Shown: positions 16,341 through 25,485 of the stretch, in pieces
Layout of the letters: every line of letters starts with the position of its first letter
Position numbering within the stretch: the first letter of the stretch is position 1
Assembly (NCBI GenBank): GCA_947386115.1
Contig: CANDNO010000005.1
Span: forward strand, 1-64,000
DNA length: 64,000 nt
Origin: an uncultured Muribaculaceae bacterium
GTDB taxonomy: Bacteria; Bacteroidota; Bacteroidia; Bacteroidales; Muribaculaceae
Reading direction: 5' to 3'
Position numbers and translations under genes: made by a program
The notes under the pieces: model-generated
What the model saw: only the letters and a program-made list of their open reading frames with translations
Told to the model about the DNA's origin: nothing
Database searches by the model: none

Positions 16341-16712
16341 ATGAGCGCTTCATTAACCACAATCGCACTGCTCATCGTGAGCAACATATTCATGACCCTG
16401 GCCTGGTATGGCCATCTATCGCTTAACAACCGCGGCATCTCCACTTCATGGCCGCTATATGTAATCATCCTGATGTCGTGGGGCATAGCCCTGCTCGAAT
16501 ACTGCTGCCAGGTACCGGCCAACCGCATTGGCTACGAAGGCAACGGCGGCCCCTTCTCGCTCATCCAGCTCAAAGTGATGCAAGAGGTCATCACCCTCGT
16601 CGTCTTCGTGATTTTCAGCCTCATAGCATTCGAAGGCTTCCACCTGCAATGGAACCATCTACTCGCCTTTCTACTGCTCATAGCTGCCGTTTACCTCGTA
16701 TTCATGAAGTAA
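16341..16712 (+). CDS. DUF486 small multidrug-resistance-like membrane protein
   Basis: A 123-residue protein with four hydrophobic segments (about 4-22, 38-55, 75-95, 102-121). The sequence FMTLAWYGHL near the N-terminus and the EYCCQVPANRIGY motif between segments 2 and 3 are characteristic of DUF486, a family related in size and topology to small drug/metabolite transporters. Transport activity has not been defined. It lies 2 bp after the Ntn-hydrolase gene, probably in the same transcript. Confidence 0.88.
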   Translation: MSASLTTIALLIVSNIFMTLAWYGHLSLNNRGISTSWPLYVIILMSWGIALLEYCCQVPANRIGYEGNGGPFSLIQLKVMQEVITLVVFVIFSLIAFEGFHLQWNHLLAFLLLIAAVYLVFMK

Positions 16713-16775
16713 CCGTACTCCTGTGCAATATCTCGCCTGTGAAAGACGTTTATATTGTAACAAAATGATTCGGTT

Positions 16776-17441
16776 ATGAGAAGATTCATCACTTTGATTA
16801 TGATTTGCTTCGGTGTGCTCGGCACGATGCGGGCACAGGACGAAGCGGCAAATGTCGACACACGCCCCATGTGGGGCATCAAGGCTACTTTTGACTTCAA
16901 TATTCCCGGAAACTGGCACAACGACGGCAGCAGCATAAAGATGTTCGACCACGGCTATGGCGCCACCCTCGGAGCGGTATGCAACATCTACCTCGGCCAC
17001 GGGTTCTATTTCGAGCCGGGACTGTCATTTTTCTATGACAGCTATGCCTACAACGATCTAATCATTCCTAACGAGGATACCGTGGTTGAATCGCCTTCGA
17101 TTTTCAAGGTCGGTCTGAGAGTGCCTCTCGCGGCCGGATATGCCTTTGACATTACCGAGAACCTGTCGATGGTGGTATTTACCGGCCCGGAGCTAAGCTA
17201 CGCCTTTGCAGGAAAGATAAGACTGCCCAACGACGGAAACTGGGACGAGTTTGACGACTCGCTGTTCGGCCGCAACGGACAGCGCCGCGTTGATCTCGCC
17301 TGGAAATTCGGGTTCGGAGTTCCGTTCAGCGATTCATGGCTGCTGAGTATCGATGCCGCGGTAGGCGTCACCGACCTCATGCCCGGCCCCACATCGTTCC
17401 GCGACAACAGAGTGGGCGTGTCGGTTACGAGGTATTTCTGA
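16776..17441 (+). CDS. Outer-membrane beta-barrel protein (PorT-like), paralogue of the one at 53.8 kb
   Basis: A 221-residue exported protein with a signal peptide (about 1-21, ending MRAQ). The mature chain shows eight or so amphipathic strands, including GFYFEPGLSFFYDSY, VPLAAGYAFDI and LSMVVFTGPELSY, and ends VTRYF with a terminal aromatic residue. It resembles the PorT/outer_membrane_beta-barrel family. The FEPG-LxFFYD and VFTGPEL blocks are shared with the protein at 53827-54483, so the two are paralogues. Function is unknown. Confidence 0.8.
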   Translation: MRRFITLIMICFGVLGTMRAQDEAANVDTRPMWGIKATFDFNIPGNWHNDGSSIKMFDHGYGATLGAVCNIYLGHGFYFEPGLSFFYDSYAYNDLIIPNEDTVVESPSIFKVGLRVPLAAGYAFDITENLSMVVFTGPELSYAFAGKIRLPNDGNWDEFDDSLFGRNGQRRVDLAWKFGFGVPFSDSWLLSIDAAVGVTDLMPGPTSFRDNRVGVSVTRYF

Positions 17442-17513
17442 TTGTTTTGCCGTTTTTTGAAAACACAAATGCACTTTTTGGGCCGCTAATTTTTAAAGCA
17501 CGCGGGATTTTAT

Positions 17514-17521
17514 TATTTTTG
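17514..17521 (+). promoter_or_regulatory. Promoter -7 box of dnaN
   Basis: TATTTTTG matches TAnnTTTG, 56 bp upstream of the dnaN ATG. No TTG is seen at the usual distance. Confidence 0.45.
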
Positions 17522-17577
17522 TTGCTTGAATAGGTATAGTCTATTCGTTCAACAGTAAAACTAATAAAACCAGCATA

Positions 17578-18708
17578 ATGAAATTTAACGTCTCAAGTAA
17601 AGCGCTCTATTCGGCCGCATCGGCTGTGAGCAAGGTCATCAACTCGAAGAACGCGATGACCATCCTCAACAACTTCCTCTTTTCTTTGACCGACAATACG
17701 CTCACGATCACAGCGTCGGATCTCGAGAATACCCTCACGGCCAGTGTTGACGTGAGCGACGTTGACGGCGAGGGAACATTCTGTGTCGATGCACGTCGCG
17801 TTGTAGATCTGCTCAAAGAGCTCCCCGACATGGGTGTGACATTCCAGGTCAACGAGGACACGCTTGCCATTGAGATTCTTTATCCAGGCGGCACATTCAA
17901 CTTCGTGGGCCTTAACGGCAATGAATATCCGCGCAACCGCGAGGAGAATCCCGACGGACTGCGCGCCGAGTTTGACATCCCCGCCGAGATGATCGTGAAA
18001 GGTATCGACAACACTATTTTCGCTGTAGGCACCGACGACCTGCGCCCCCAGATGATGGGCATCCTGTGGGATATCAAGCCCGAGGGCATCACTTTCGTCG
18101 CAACCGACACCCGCAAGCTCGTAAAATACAACAACACGATGGCCGCTCCCGGCAAGGAGTGCTCGTTCATCATGCCTGTAAAACCCGCTACCATACTCAA
18201 GAACATCGTAGCCAAAGACGAGATGGTTCACGCAGTCATCGAGCCCAAGAGCGCCACAATATCGACCGGACGCTACACATTCAACTGCCGTTTCATCAAG
18301 GGCAACTTCCCCGACTATAACCGCGTTATCCCCACCAACAACCCCTACGTACTCACCGTCGACCGCGTGTCGCTGCTCAACGCCGTAAAGCGTGTAGGTG
18401 TGTTTGTCGATCCCGGCCACGGTCTTGTTAAGTTCAAGATCACTCCCACCGAGATGGTAATGAAGGCGCAGGACAACAACTTCTGCACATCGGCCCGCGA
18501 GGCATTGCCGTGTGACTTCACCGGCCAGGAGATGGTCATAGGCTTCAGCGCCCCCTATCTTATCGAGATAATCAGCACCCTGTCGACCACCGAGATGGTA
18601 ATCAAGCTCAGCGATCCCAGCCGTCCCGGCGTGTTCCTGCCCCAGGAAGATGCCAAGGACAGCGAGTTGCTCATGCTCCTTATGCCCATGACCGTACAGG
18701 AGTTCTAA
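17578..18708 (+). CDS. dnaN: DNA polymerase III beta subunit (sliding clamp)
   Basis: DnaN forms the dimeric ring that tethers polymerase III to DNA and recruits repair and replication partners. The 376-residue sequence is full length, beginning MKFNVSSKALYSAASAVSKV and ending LLMLMPMTVQEF, close to the usual clamp C-terminal PMR/PMT tail. Three similar domains of about 120 residues are expected. It is unlinked to dnaA here. An epsilon-like exonuclease gene follows after 19 bp, consistent with coupled expression. Confidence 0.97.
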   Translation: MKFNVSSKALYSAASAVSKVINSKNAMTILNNFLFSLTDNTLTITASDLENTLTASVDVSDVDGEGTFCVDARRVVDLLKELPDMGVTFQVNEDTLAIEILYPGGTFNFVGLNGNEYPRNREENPDGLRAEFDIPAEMIVKGIDNTIFAVGTDDLRPQMMGILWDIKPEGITFVATDTRKLVKYNNTMAAPGKECSFIMPVKPATILKNIVAKDEMVHAVIEPKSATISTGRYTFNCRFIKGNFPDYNRVIPTNNPYVLTVDRVSLLNAVKRVGVFVDPGHGLVKFKITPTEMVMKAQDNNFCTSAREALPCDFTGQEMVIGFSAPYLIEIISTLSTTEMVIKLSDPSRPGVFLPQEDAKDSELLMLLMPMTVQEF

Positions 18709-18727
18709 TTCATCGTAACAGCGAAAA

Positions 18728-19489
18728 ATGGAACTGAATCTAAAAAAACCTATCATTTTTTTCGACCTCGAGACAACCGGCACCAACATAACCCGTGACC
18801 GTATTGTCGAGATCTCGGTAATCAAGATCATGCCCAACGGCGAGGAACGCGAATACACCAAGCGCGTCAATCCCGAGATGCCCATACCGGCCGAGGCCAC
18901 AGCCGTGCACCACATCACCGATGCCGATGTTGCCGATGCGCCCACTTTCAAACAGCTGGCAGCCTCGCTCGCCAAAGGCTTTGAGGGTTGTGACATAGCA
19001 GGTTACAACAGCAATCGATTTGACGTGCCCATGCTCGCCGAGGAATTTGCGCGCGCCGGAGTCGATTTTGACTTCTCGCGAGCCCGCTTCATCGACGTGC
19101 AGACGATTTTCCACAAGAAAGAGCAACGCACACTCGTGGCAGCATACCGTTTCTACTGCGGCAAGGAGCTCGACGGCGCACACTCGGCCAACGCCGACAC
19201 CCGCGCCACCTACGAGGTGCTGAAGGCACAGCTCGACCGCTACGACGACCTGCCCAACGACATCGACGAGCTGTCAAAGTATTCGGCCCCCAACCGCAAT
19301 GTCGACCTCATGGGGCGCATCATCCTCAACGACAAGGATGTACCCGTCATTAACTTCGGCAAATACAAGGGGCAGCCCGTTGTCGATGTTCTGAAACGTG
19401 ACCCCGGATATTACAGTTGGATACAGCAGGGTGACTTCTCGGGCGATACGAAGCGCGTGTTTACCCGTTTTTACATGCAGTCAAAGTGA
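18728..19489 (+). CDS. DnaQ/epsilon-like 3'-5' exonuclease
   Basis: A 253-residue DEDDh exonuclease. Exo I is FDLETTGT with Asp13 and Glu15. Exo III has His152 and Asp157 in AHSANADTRATY. The C-terminal part (about 205-250, INFGKYKGQPVVDVLKRDPGYYSWI) is a short extension common in Bacteroidetes homologues. Its position directly after dnaN suggests proofreading for polymerase III, but related exonucleases act in repair, so the gene is not named dnaQ. Its stop overlaps the start of coaBC. Confidence 0.9.
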   Translation: MELNLKKPIIFFDLETTGTNITRDRIVEISVIKIMPNGEEREYTKRVNPEMPIPAEATAVHHITDADVADAPTFKQLAASLAKGFEGCDIAGYNSNRFDVPMLAEEFARAGVDFDFSRARFIDVQTIFHKKEQRTLVAAYRFYCGKELDGAHSANADTRATYEVLKAQLDRYDDLPNDIDELSKYSAPNRNVDLMGRIILNDKDVPVINFGKYKGQPVVDVLKRDPGYYSWIQQGDFSGDTKRVFTRFYMQSK

Positions 19490-20697
19490 TGCGCGGAAAA
19501 CATATCATACTTGGAATCACAGGCGGTATCGCCGCCTACAAGTCGGCTTCGCTTGCACGCCTGTTTGTCAAGGCCGGTGCCGAGGTACAGGTTGTCATGA
19601 CCCCGTCGGCCAAGGAATTTATCACCCCGGTGACAATGTCGGCCCTGACAGGCAAACCTGTGGTAAGCGAGTTTTTCACCGCCAACACCGGCGAGTGGCA
19701 CAGCCATGTCGACCTGGGCCTGTGGGCCGACGCCATGGTCATAGCGCCCGCGACAGCATCATCGATAGCCAAGATGGCACACGGTGTGGCCGACAACATG
19801 CTCATTACCACCTACCTGTCGGCCAAAGCGCCCGTATTCATCGCTCCGGCAATGGATCTTGACATGATGGCACACCCATCGACCGTTGCAAATATAGAGT
19901 TGCTGAAATCATACGGCAACCACATCATCGAGCCGGCCGAGGGAGAGCTTGCAAGCCATCTCATAGGCAAGGGTCGCATGGAAGAGCCCGAACGCATCTT
20001 CGACGTGCTCTACAGGTTCTTCAACGACACCGACGAGCTGGCCGGTAAAAAAGTGCTCATCACCGCCGGTCCCACCTACGAACCCATTGACCCCGTGCGC
20101 TTTATCGGCAACTATTCTACCGGAAAGATGGGATACGCGCTCGCCGATGCAGCCGCAGCCCGTGGTGCCGAAGTGACCGTAGTATCAGGGCCCGTTGAAG
20201 TGAAACCGTCACATCCCGGAGTGAAAGTGGTCAAAGTGGAGAGCGCCCGCCAGATGCTTGAAGCTTGCGAGCCGCTGTTCGACGAGGCTTCAATCGCAAT
20301 ATTCAGCGCTGCTGTCGCCGACTATACCCCGGCCCACCCCGCCACATCAAAGATTAAACGCGAGACAACCGACCTGCCATCGCTCGAGCTGGTGAAAAAC
20401 CCCGATATCGCTGCTACACTGTCATCGCGCAAGCGACCCGGACAGCTCACGGTAGGATTTGCGCTCGAAACCGACAACGAAGCCGACAACGCCCGCCACA
20501 AACTGGCATCCAAACACCTCGACCTCATAGTGCTCAACTCGCTGCGCGACAGTGGGGCCGGATTTGGCTGCGATACCAACAAAGTGACCGTCTTTTCACC
20601 CCAGGGGGTAGTTGCCGACCTGCCGCTGAAATCGAAGCAGGAATGTGCACGCGACATAATCTCGCTATTGACCCGTTATGACCCGATCACTCATTAA
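19489..20697 (+). CDS. coaBC: Bifunctional phosphopantothenoylcysteine decarboxylase/synthetase CoaBC
   Basis: CoaBC couples 4'-phosphopantothenate to cysteine and decarboxylates the product, two steps of coenzyme A synthesis. The CoaC flavoprotein domain (about 1-180) has ITGGIAAYK and the active-site His in HVDLGLWAD (about residue 73). The usual PAMN motif reads PAMDLDM, a variant seen in the phylum. The CoaB domain (about 185-402) starts KKVLITAGPTYEPIDPVRFIGN. The ATG at 19489 is preferred over a GTG one codon upstream. The 3' end overlaps the next gene by 20 bp. Confidence 0.95.
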   Translation: MRGKHIILGITGGIAAYKSASLARLFVKAGAEVQVVMTPSAKEFITPVTMSALTGKPVVSEFFTANTGEWHSHVDLGLWADAMVIAPATASSIAKMAHGVADNMLITTYLSAKAPVFIAPAMDLDMMAHPSTVANIELLKSYGNHIIEPAEGELASHLIGKGRMEEPERIFDVLYRFFNDTDELAGKKVLITAGPTYEPIDPVRFIGNYSTGKMGYALADAAAARGAEVTVVSGPVEVKPSHPGVKVVKVESARQMLEACEPLFDEASIAIFSAAVADYTPAHPATSKIKRETTDLPSLELVKNPDIAATLSSRKRPGQLTVGFALETDNEADNARHKLASKHLDLIVLNSLRDSGAGFGCDTNKVTVFSPQGVVADLPLKSKQECARDIISLLTRYDPITH

Positions 20698-21601
20698 GAT
20701 ATTGCTCCTCGTGCTTGTTCTCGGCGCCGGCCTTCAATCGCTGCGCGCTCAGGAACTCAACTGCACCGTCGAGTTCAATACCGACCAGATTAACGGATCA
20801 AACAAGAGCGTTTTCGAGACGCTCACCGAGGCTGTCACCGAGTATATGAACACCACCAAGTTCAGCAACGCCCAGATCTCGGCCAACGAGCGCCTCGAGT
20901 GCCGCATGTTCTTTACAATCAAGGATTACACCGACGGCGTGATGAGCGGTGACCTGCAGGTGCAGCTTACCCGCCCCGTGTATAACTCGACCTACACTAC
21001 TACACTCATCAACTTCAAGGACACGAAGATTGACTTCGCCTACCAGGAGGGGGAGCCGCTGGTGTTCTCTGAAAACTCGATGGAGAGCCAGATCACCGCA
21101 ATCCTCAACTTCTATGCCTACCTGTTCCTTGCGGTCGACTTCGACTCGTTCTCGCGCCGAGGCGGGCAGCCGTTCTACGACCGCCTGGCCATGATCGTGC
21201 AGATGGCACAATCGTCGGGCGAGGCGGGATGGAAAGCCTTCGAGGACAACAAGAACCGCAGTGCGGTGCTGTCGGCTTTCACCGACCAGTCGACTCAGGG
21301 CATACGCGACTTGCTCTATGAGTATCACCGCACCGGGCTCGACGAGATGTCGGTGGGCCCCGACAAGGGACGTGCCAATATCACCAAGACTCTGAGCAAT
21401 CTCTCGACCATTTACCGGGCCAACCCCATGTCGGTGGCCCTGTCAATGTTCAAGGATGCCAAGCTCGACGAGCTTGTAAACATATATTCTCAGGCTCCGG
21501 TAAACGAGCGGGAGAAAGTCTACGACCTGCTGTCGCCTATCTACCCCACCGAGACCAAGCAGCTTGATGAAATTAAAGCAGGAAAAACAAACTCAAGATG
21601 A
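20678..21601 (+). CDS. DUF4835 exported protein (PorD-like)
   Basis: A 307-residue protein with a signal peptide (about 1-25, ending LRAQ). The start of the mature chain, ELNCTVEFNTDQINGSNKSVF, is characteristic of DUF4835. In Flavobacterium this family has been linked to type IX secretion (PorD); there is no sign in this window of other secretion-system genes, so the role here is open. It sits between coaBC (20-bp overlap) and recN (4-bp overlap), a conserved order in Bacteroidales. Confidence 0.88.
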   Translation: MTRSLIKILLLVLVLGAGLQSLRAQELNCTVEFNTDQINGSNKSVFETLTEAVTEYMNTTKFSNAQISANERLECRMFFTIKDYTDGVMSGDLQVQLTRPVYNSTYTTTLINFKDTKIDFAYQEGEPLVFSENSMESQITAILNFYAYLFLAVDFDSFSRRGGQPFYDRLAMIVQMAQSSGEAGWKAFEDNKNRSAVLSAFTDQSTQGIRDLLYEYHRTGLDEMSVGPDKGRANITKTLSNLSTIYRANPMSVALSMFKDAKLDELVNIYSQAPVNEREKVYDLLSPIYPTETKQLDEIKAGKTNSR

Positions 21602-23262
21602 TTGAGACACTTCATATATCCAACTACGCGCTGATCGACCGCATCGACATTGCGTTCAAGCCCGGATTCAATGTAATCACGGGCGAGACCGGCGCGGGAA
21701 AGTCTATCATAATGGGAGCGCTGTCGATGCTTCTCGGCGGGCGTGCCGACACGAAAGCCGTGCGTCGCACCGACACAAAATCGGTGATCGAGGCAACGTT
21801 CAGTGTTGCGGCCTATCCGGCCATCGAAGCCTTTTGCCGCGAAAACGATATCGAGTGGGATGCGACCGATATGTGCATCCTGCGCAGGGAGATTCTGCCC
21901 AGCGGCCGTTCGCGTGCTTTCATAAACGATACGCCCGTCAACCTGGCCACACTGCAGGCCGTAGCCGCCCAACTCGTCGACATACACTCGCAACACCAGA
22001 ACCTGCAGCTCGCATCGCCCCCCTACCAGCTGCAAGTGATCGACTCGCTTGCCGGCAACGCCGAGGCCAGAGCCCGGTATGCCGACCTATATAATGAATA
22101 CCGCCAGGCCCTTCACCGATACAAGGTGGCTAAACGCGACCTCGCCAACAGTAAGACCGACGAGGAGTACATGCGCTTTCAACTCGGCCAGCTCGACGAG
22201 CTCAACCTCGTGGAGGGGGAACAGGAAGAGCTGGAGAAAGAGCGTGAGCTCATGGCCAACCTTACCGAGGTAAAGGCATCGCTTACAGCCATCACCGATG
22301 CGTTTTCAAACGGTTCGCCATCGATATTGTCGCTGCTGAAGACTGTCGAGTCCAACGTGTCGGAAATCGTATCGCTCATCGACGACGCGCCGCAGCTCAT
22401 GGAGCGCATCGAGGCTATACGCATCGAGGCCCGCGACCTGGCCGACACTTTCGGTGATCTCGACCGCGATATAAATGCCGACCCGGCCAGGCTCGAGGAA
22501 GTTGAACAGCGTCTTAATGACATCTATGACCTCGAGCGCAAGCATCATGTCGACACCGTCGAGGAGCTTATCGAGCTGCGTGAGCGCCTGCGCCGTTCGG
22601 TCGACAACGTCACCAACGGCGACGAACGGCTCCACCGCCTCGAGGAAGCTGCAAAGAAAGCCAAGCGAGCCGCTCTCGAGTGTGCCCGCGCCATAAGCGA
22701 GGAACGCAGCCAGGCATCGGTAAGATTTGCCGAGGTATTGAAAGAGCGCGCAATCCCGCTGGGAATGAAAAACCTCCGCTGCCAGGTGTCTTTGACCCAG
22801 GGCGAACTTACTCCCACCGGCATAGATACGATCGAATTCCTGTTTGCGTTCAACAAGAACCAGCCTTTGATGCCCGTTGGCGGGACAGCATCGGGCGGTG
22901 AGATTTCGCGACTGATGTTGTCGCTTAAATCGATCGTGGCCGACAAGATGCAGCTGCCATCGATAATCTTCGACGAGGTCGACACCGGAGTTTCGGGCGA
23001 CATCGCCGCCCGCATGGGACGCATGATGGGCGAAATCGCGCAGAACATACAGGTCATAGCCATCACCCACCTGCCACAGGTCGCAGCGCTGGCATCGTCA
23101 CAATATAAAGTATACAAGGAAGATACCGACGACTCGACAACTACGCGCATCGTCGCTCTTACCCCCGACGAGCGAGTAGAACAGATAGCGGCAATGCTCA
23201 GCGGCGACCACGTCGACGAGGCAGCCCGCGCCAACGCCCGCTCCCTGCTGGGACTCAAATAA
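21598..23262 (+). CDS. recN: DNA repair protein RecN
   Basis: RecN is an SMC-like ATPase that acts early at DNA double-strand breaks. The 554-residue protein has a Walker A motif GETGAGKS at residues 29-36, a long central coiled-coil region (about 160-380, rich in E, L and R heptads) and a C-terminal head with the signature SGGEISRLMLSLK and Walker B IIFDEVDTGVSG. Length is normal. It overlaps the DUF4835 gene by ATGA. Confidence 0.97.
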   Translation: MIETLHISNYALIDRIDIAFKPGFNVITGETGAGKSIIMGALSMLLGGRADTKAVRRTDTKSVIEATFSVAAYPAIEAFCRENDIEWDATDMCILRREILPSGRSRAFINDTPVNLATLQAVAAQLVDIHSQHQNLQLASPPYQLQVIDSLAGNAEARARYADLYNEYRQALHRYKVAKRDLANSKTDEEYMRFQLGQLDELNLVEGEQEELEKERELMANLTEVKASLTAITDAFSNGSPSILSLLKTVESNVSEIVSLIDDAPQLMERIEAIRIEARDLADTFGDLDRDINADPARLEEVEQRLNDIYDLERKHHVDTVEELIELRERLRRSVDNVTNGDERLHRLEEAAKKAKRAALECARAISEERSQASVRFAEVLKERAIPLGMKNLRCQVSLTQGELTPTGIDTIEFLFAFNKNQPLMPVGGTASGGEISRLMLSLKSIVADKMQLPSIIFDEVDTGVSGDIAARMGRMMGEIAQNIQVIAITHLPQVAALASSQYKVYKEDTDDSTTTRIVALTPDERVEQIAAMLSGDHVDEAARANARSLLGLK

Positions 23263-23291
23263 ATTCTCATTTCTAAATCATCAATTCTATA

Positions 23292-24047
23292 ATGGATCCA
23301 ACCGACTACATATACGGCCTGAGAGCGATAATCGAAGCTATCGACGCCGGCAAGGAAATAGACAAGATTTTCATCAAAAAAGACCTATCGGGCGAACTGG
23401 CATCGGAACTGTTTGAGCGCATCAGGCAGACCCGCATTCCCGTGCAACGCGTTCCCATAGAGCGTATCAACCGCATTACGCGCAAGAACCATCAGGGCGC
23501 CGTTGCAATGCTTTCGGCCGTCACCTACCACCGTCTCGACCACCTCGTACCCCAGCTCTACGAAGAGGGGCTATTGCCGTTTATTGTAGTGCTCGACGGC
23601 ATTACCGACGTGCGCAATTTCGGTGCCATAGCGCGCACATGTGAGTGTGCCGGTGTCGATGCCATTGTCATTCCCGAGCACGGCAGTGTGAGCGTAGGCG
23701 GCGATGCCGTAAAGACGTCGGCCGGCGCGCTCCATCACATCCCGGTGTGTCGCGAGCGCTCGGTGCGTGGAGCGGTGCGCTTCCTGCGCGAGAACGGCTA
23801 TAAGGTGGTAGCTGCAAGCGAGAAAGCCGACATCAACTACACCCAGGCCGACTATACCGGTCCCGTAGCCATCGTCATGGGAGCCGAAGATGTTGGCATC
23901 GACCCCGAGGTAATCAAACAGTGTGACACGTTTGTTTCCATCCCCATGTTCGGTAAAATAGGGTCGCTCAATGTCTCGGTGGCCGCCGGAGTGATGATGT
24001 ATGAGGTCGTGCGCCAGCGTCTTGTAGCCGACATGGAAGTAATTTGA
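23292..24047 (+). CDS. rlmB: 23S rRNA (guanosine-2'-O-)-methyltransferase RlmB (SpoU family)
   Basis: A 251-residue SPOUT methyltransferase that methylates ribose 2'-OH groups. The N-terminal substrate-binding domain begins YIYGLRAIIEAIDAGKEIDKIF. The catalytic trefoil-knot domain has LDGITDVRNFGAIARTCECAG (motif 1), VMGAEDVGIDPEV (motif 2) and IPMFGKIGSLNVSVAAGVMMYE (motif 3). It matches RlmB, which targets G2251 of 23S rRNA, better than the tRNA enzyme TrmH. It lies 29 bp after recN. Confidence 0.92.
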   Translation: MDPTDYIYGLRAIIEAIDAGKEIDKIFIKKDLSGELASELFERIRQTRIPVQRVPIERINRITRKNHQGAVAMLSAVTYHRLDHLVPQLYEEGLLPFIVVLDGITDVRNFGAIARTCECAGVDAIVIPEHGSVSVGGDAVKTSAGALHHIPVCRERSVRGAVRFLRENGYKVVAASEKADINYTQADYTGPVAIVMGAEDVGIDPEVIKQCDTFVSIPMFGKIGSLNVSVAAGVMMYEVVRQRLVADMEVI

Positions 24048-24089
24048 AAATACAACATAAAACCAATACATTTTTAATCAATATTCAAG

Positions 24090-25283
24090 ATGACTAAAAT
24101 AGGTACTGTTTTGACTCCCATCGCGCGTCGCGCTCTATTGCTGGGAAGTGGCGAACTTGGTAAGGAAGTTGCTCTCGAATTGCAACGCTACGGTGTCGAG
24201 GTGATTGCATGCGACAAGTATGCCAATGCACCCGCCATGCAGGTGGCACACCGCTGCCATGTTTTCAACATGCTCGATCCCGTTGAATTGCGTCGCGTAA
24301 TCAAACTGGAAAAACCTGATCACATTATCCCCGAGGTCGAGGCTATCGCTACGCCCGTTCTTGTTGAACTCGAGAAAGAAGGCTACAACGTGACCCCCAC
24401 CGCCAAGGCCGCATGGCTCACCATGAACCGCGAGGGCATACGCCGCCTTGCAGCCGAAGAACTCGGTGTTAAGACCTCACCCTATCGTTTTGCATCGACC
24501 CGCGAGGAATTTGACGAAGCGATCAAGGAGATAGGCATACCCTGTGTCGTGAAGCCTATCATGAGCTCGTCGGGCCACGGCCAGTCGACCGTAAAATCTG
24601 AGGCCGACGTTGATGCAGCCTGGCGTGAAGCACAGGAAGGCGGACGTGCCGGAGCCGGCCGCGTGATTGTCGAGGGATTCGTCGACTTCGACTATGAGAT
24701 CACCTTGCTCACGGTGCGCTCCAAGTCGGGCACGACCTATTGCGAGCCCGTGGGTCACATCCAGGTCAACGGCGACTACCGCTACTCTTGGCAGCCTCAG
24801 CCCATGAGCGCCAAGGCTCTTGAAAGCGCCCGCGAGATAGCCAAGAAAGTTACCGACGCGCTCGGCGGCTACGGCATCTTCGGCGTCGAACTGTTCATCA
24901 AGGGCGACAAAGTCATCTTCAGCGAGGTATCACCCCGCCCCCACGACACCGGCATGGTTACAATGATTTCGCAGGACATGAGCGAGTTTGCACTCCATGC
25001 CCGCGCCATCCTCGGCCTGCCCGTGCCCGAGATTCGTTTCTATGGCCCCTCGGCATCGCGCGCCGTTGTGGTAGAGGGCGACACCAACCGCCTCGAGCTC
25101 GAAAACCTCGACGAGGTACTTGCCGAGCCCGGCGTGCAGATGCGTATATTCGGCAAGCCCGAAATCAAAGGACACCGCCGCATGGCCGTCATCCTCGCCA
25201 CCGCCGACAGTGTTGACGAAGCCCGCGCCAAGGCCGACCGCGCCTACGCCAAGCTCAACACCAACGTCCTCCCCCGCGAATAA
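24090..25283 (+). CDS. purT: Formate-dependent phosphoribosylglycinamide formyltransferase PurT
   Basis: PurT uses ATP and formate to formylate glycinamide ribonucleotide, the folate-independent third step of purine synthesis. The 397-residue ATP-grasp protein starts with the family sequence [38 protein letters not shown] and has the central [19 protein letters not shown] loop and a C-terminal metal-binding [13 protein letters not shown]. These are given from sequence; length is normal. It is followed by a strong terminator. Confidence 0.97.
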   Translation: MTKIGTVLTPIARRALLLGSGELGKEVALELQRYGVEVIACDKYANAPAMQVAHRCHVFNMLDPVELRRVIKLEKPDHIIPEVEAIATPVLVELEKEGYNVTPTAKAAWLTMNREGIRRLAAEELGVKTSPYRFASTREEFDEAIKEIGIPCVVKPIMSSSGHGQSTVKSEADVDAAWREAQEGGRAGAGRVIVEGFVDFDYEITLLTVRSKSGTTYCEPVGHIQVNGDYRYSWQPQPMSAKALESAREIAKKVTDALGGYGIFGVELFIKGDKVIFSEVSPRPHDTGMVTMISQDMSEFALHARAILGLPVPEIRFYGPSASRAVVVEGDTNRLELENLDEVLAEPGVQMRIFGKPEIKGHRRMAVILATADSVDEARAKADRAYAKLNTNVLPRE

Positions 25284-25312
25284 TCACACCCACAAATCGC
25301 GATAATTCCCTA

Positions 25313-25355
25313 CAGGGCAGCTGCATATCATCATAATGCAGCTGCCCTGATTATA
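25313..25355 (+). terminator. Terminator after purT
   Basis: A perfect 14-bp stem (CAGGGCAGCTGCAT with its complement at 25336-25349) with a 9-base loop, followed by an AT-rich tract. Confidence 0.8.
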
Positions 25356-25452
25356 TAACGGCGGAGAAATTCTTGCCACTGAGTCAACAGTTTCTGCGCC
25401 ACCTATTAGTGTAATTACAGGTATATCACGGGTACTGTATAATTATTTAATT

Positions 25453-25468
25453 TTATAGTAAACTATAA
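25453..25468. promoter_or_regulatory. Palindrome upstream of the tyrosine recombinase
   Basis: TTATAGT, two bases, ACTATAA: a perfect 7-bp inverted repeat 17 bp upstream of the recombinase ATG. It could be an operator or a recombinase arm site. The whole 25350-25485 stretch is strongly AT-rich. Confidence 0.4.
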
Positions 25469-25485
25469 CATTAAATATATATACA

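Noticed and set aside
17593..18996. Long open frame opposite dnaN (467 codons)
   Set aside because: It is a shadow produced by the codon bias of dnaN and the exonuclease on the other strand; it has no promoter or family resemblance. The same holds for the frame opposite the RND pump at 56057-57517.
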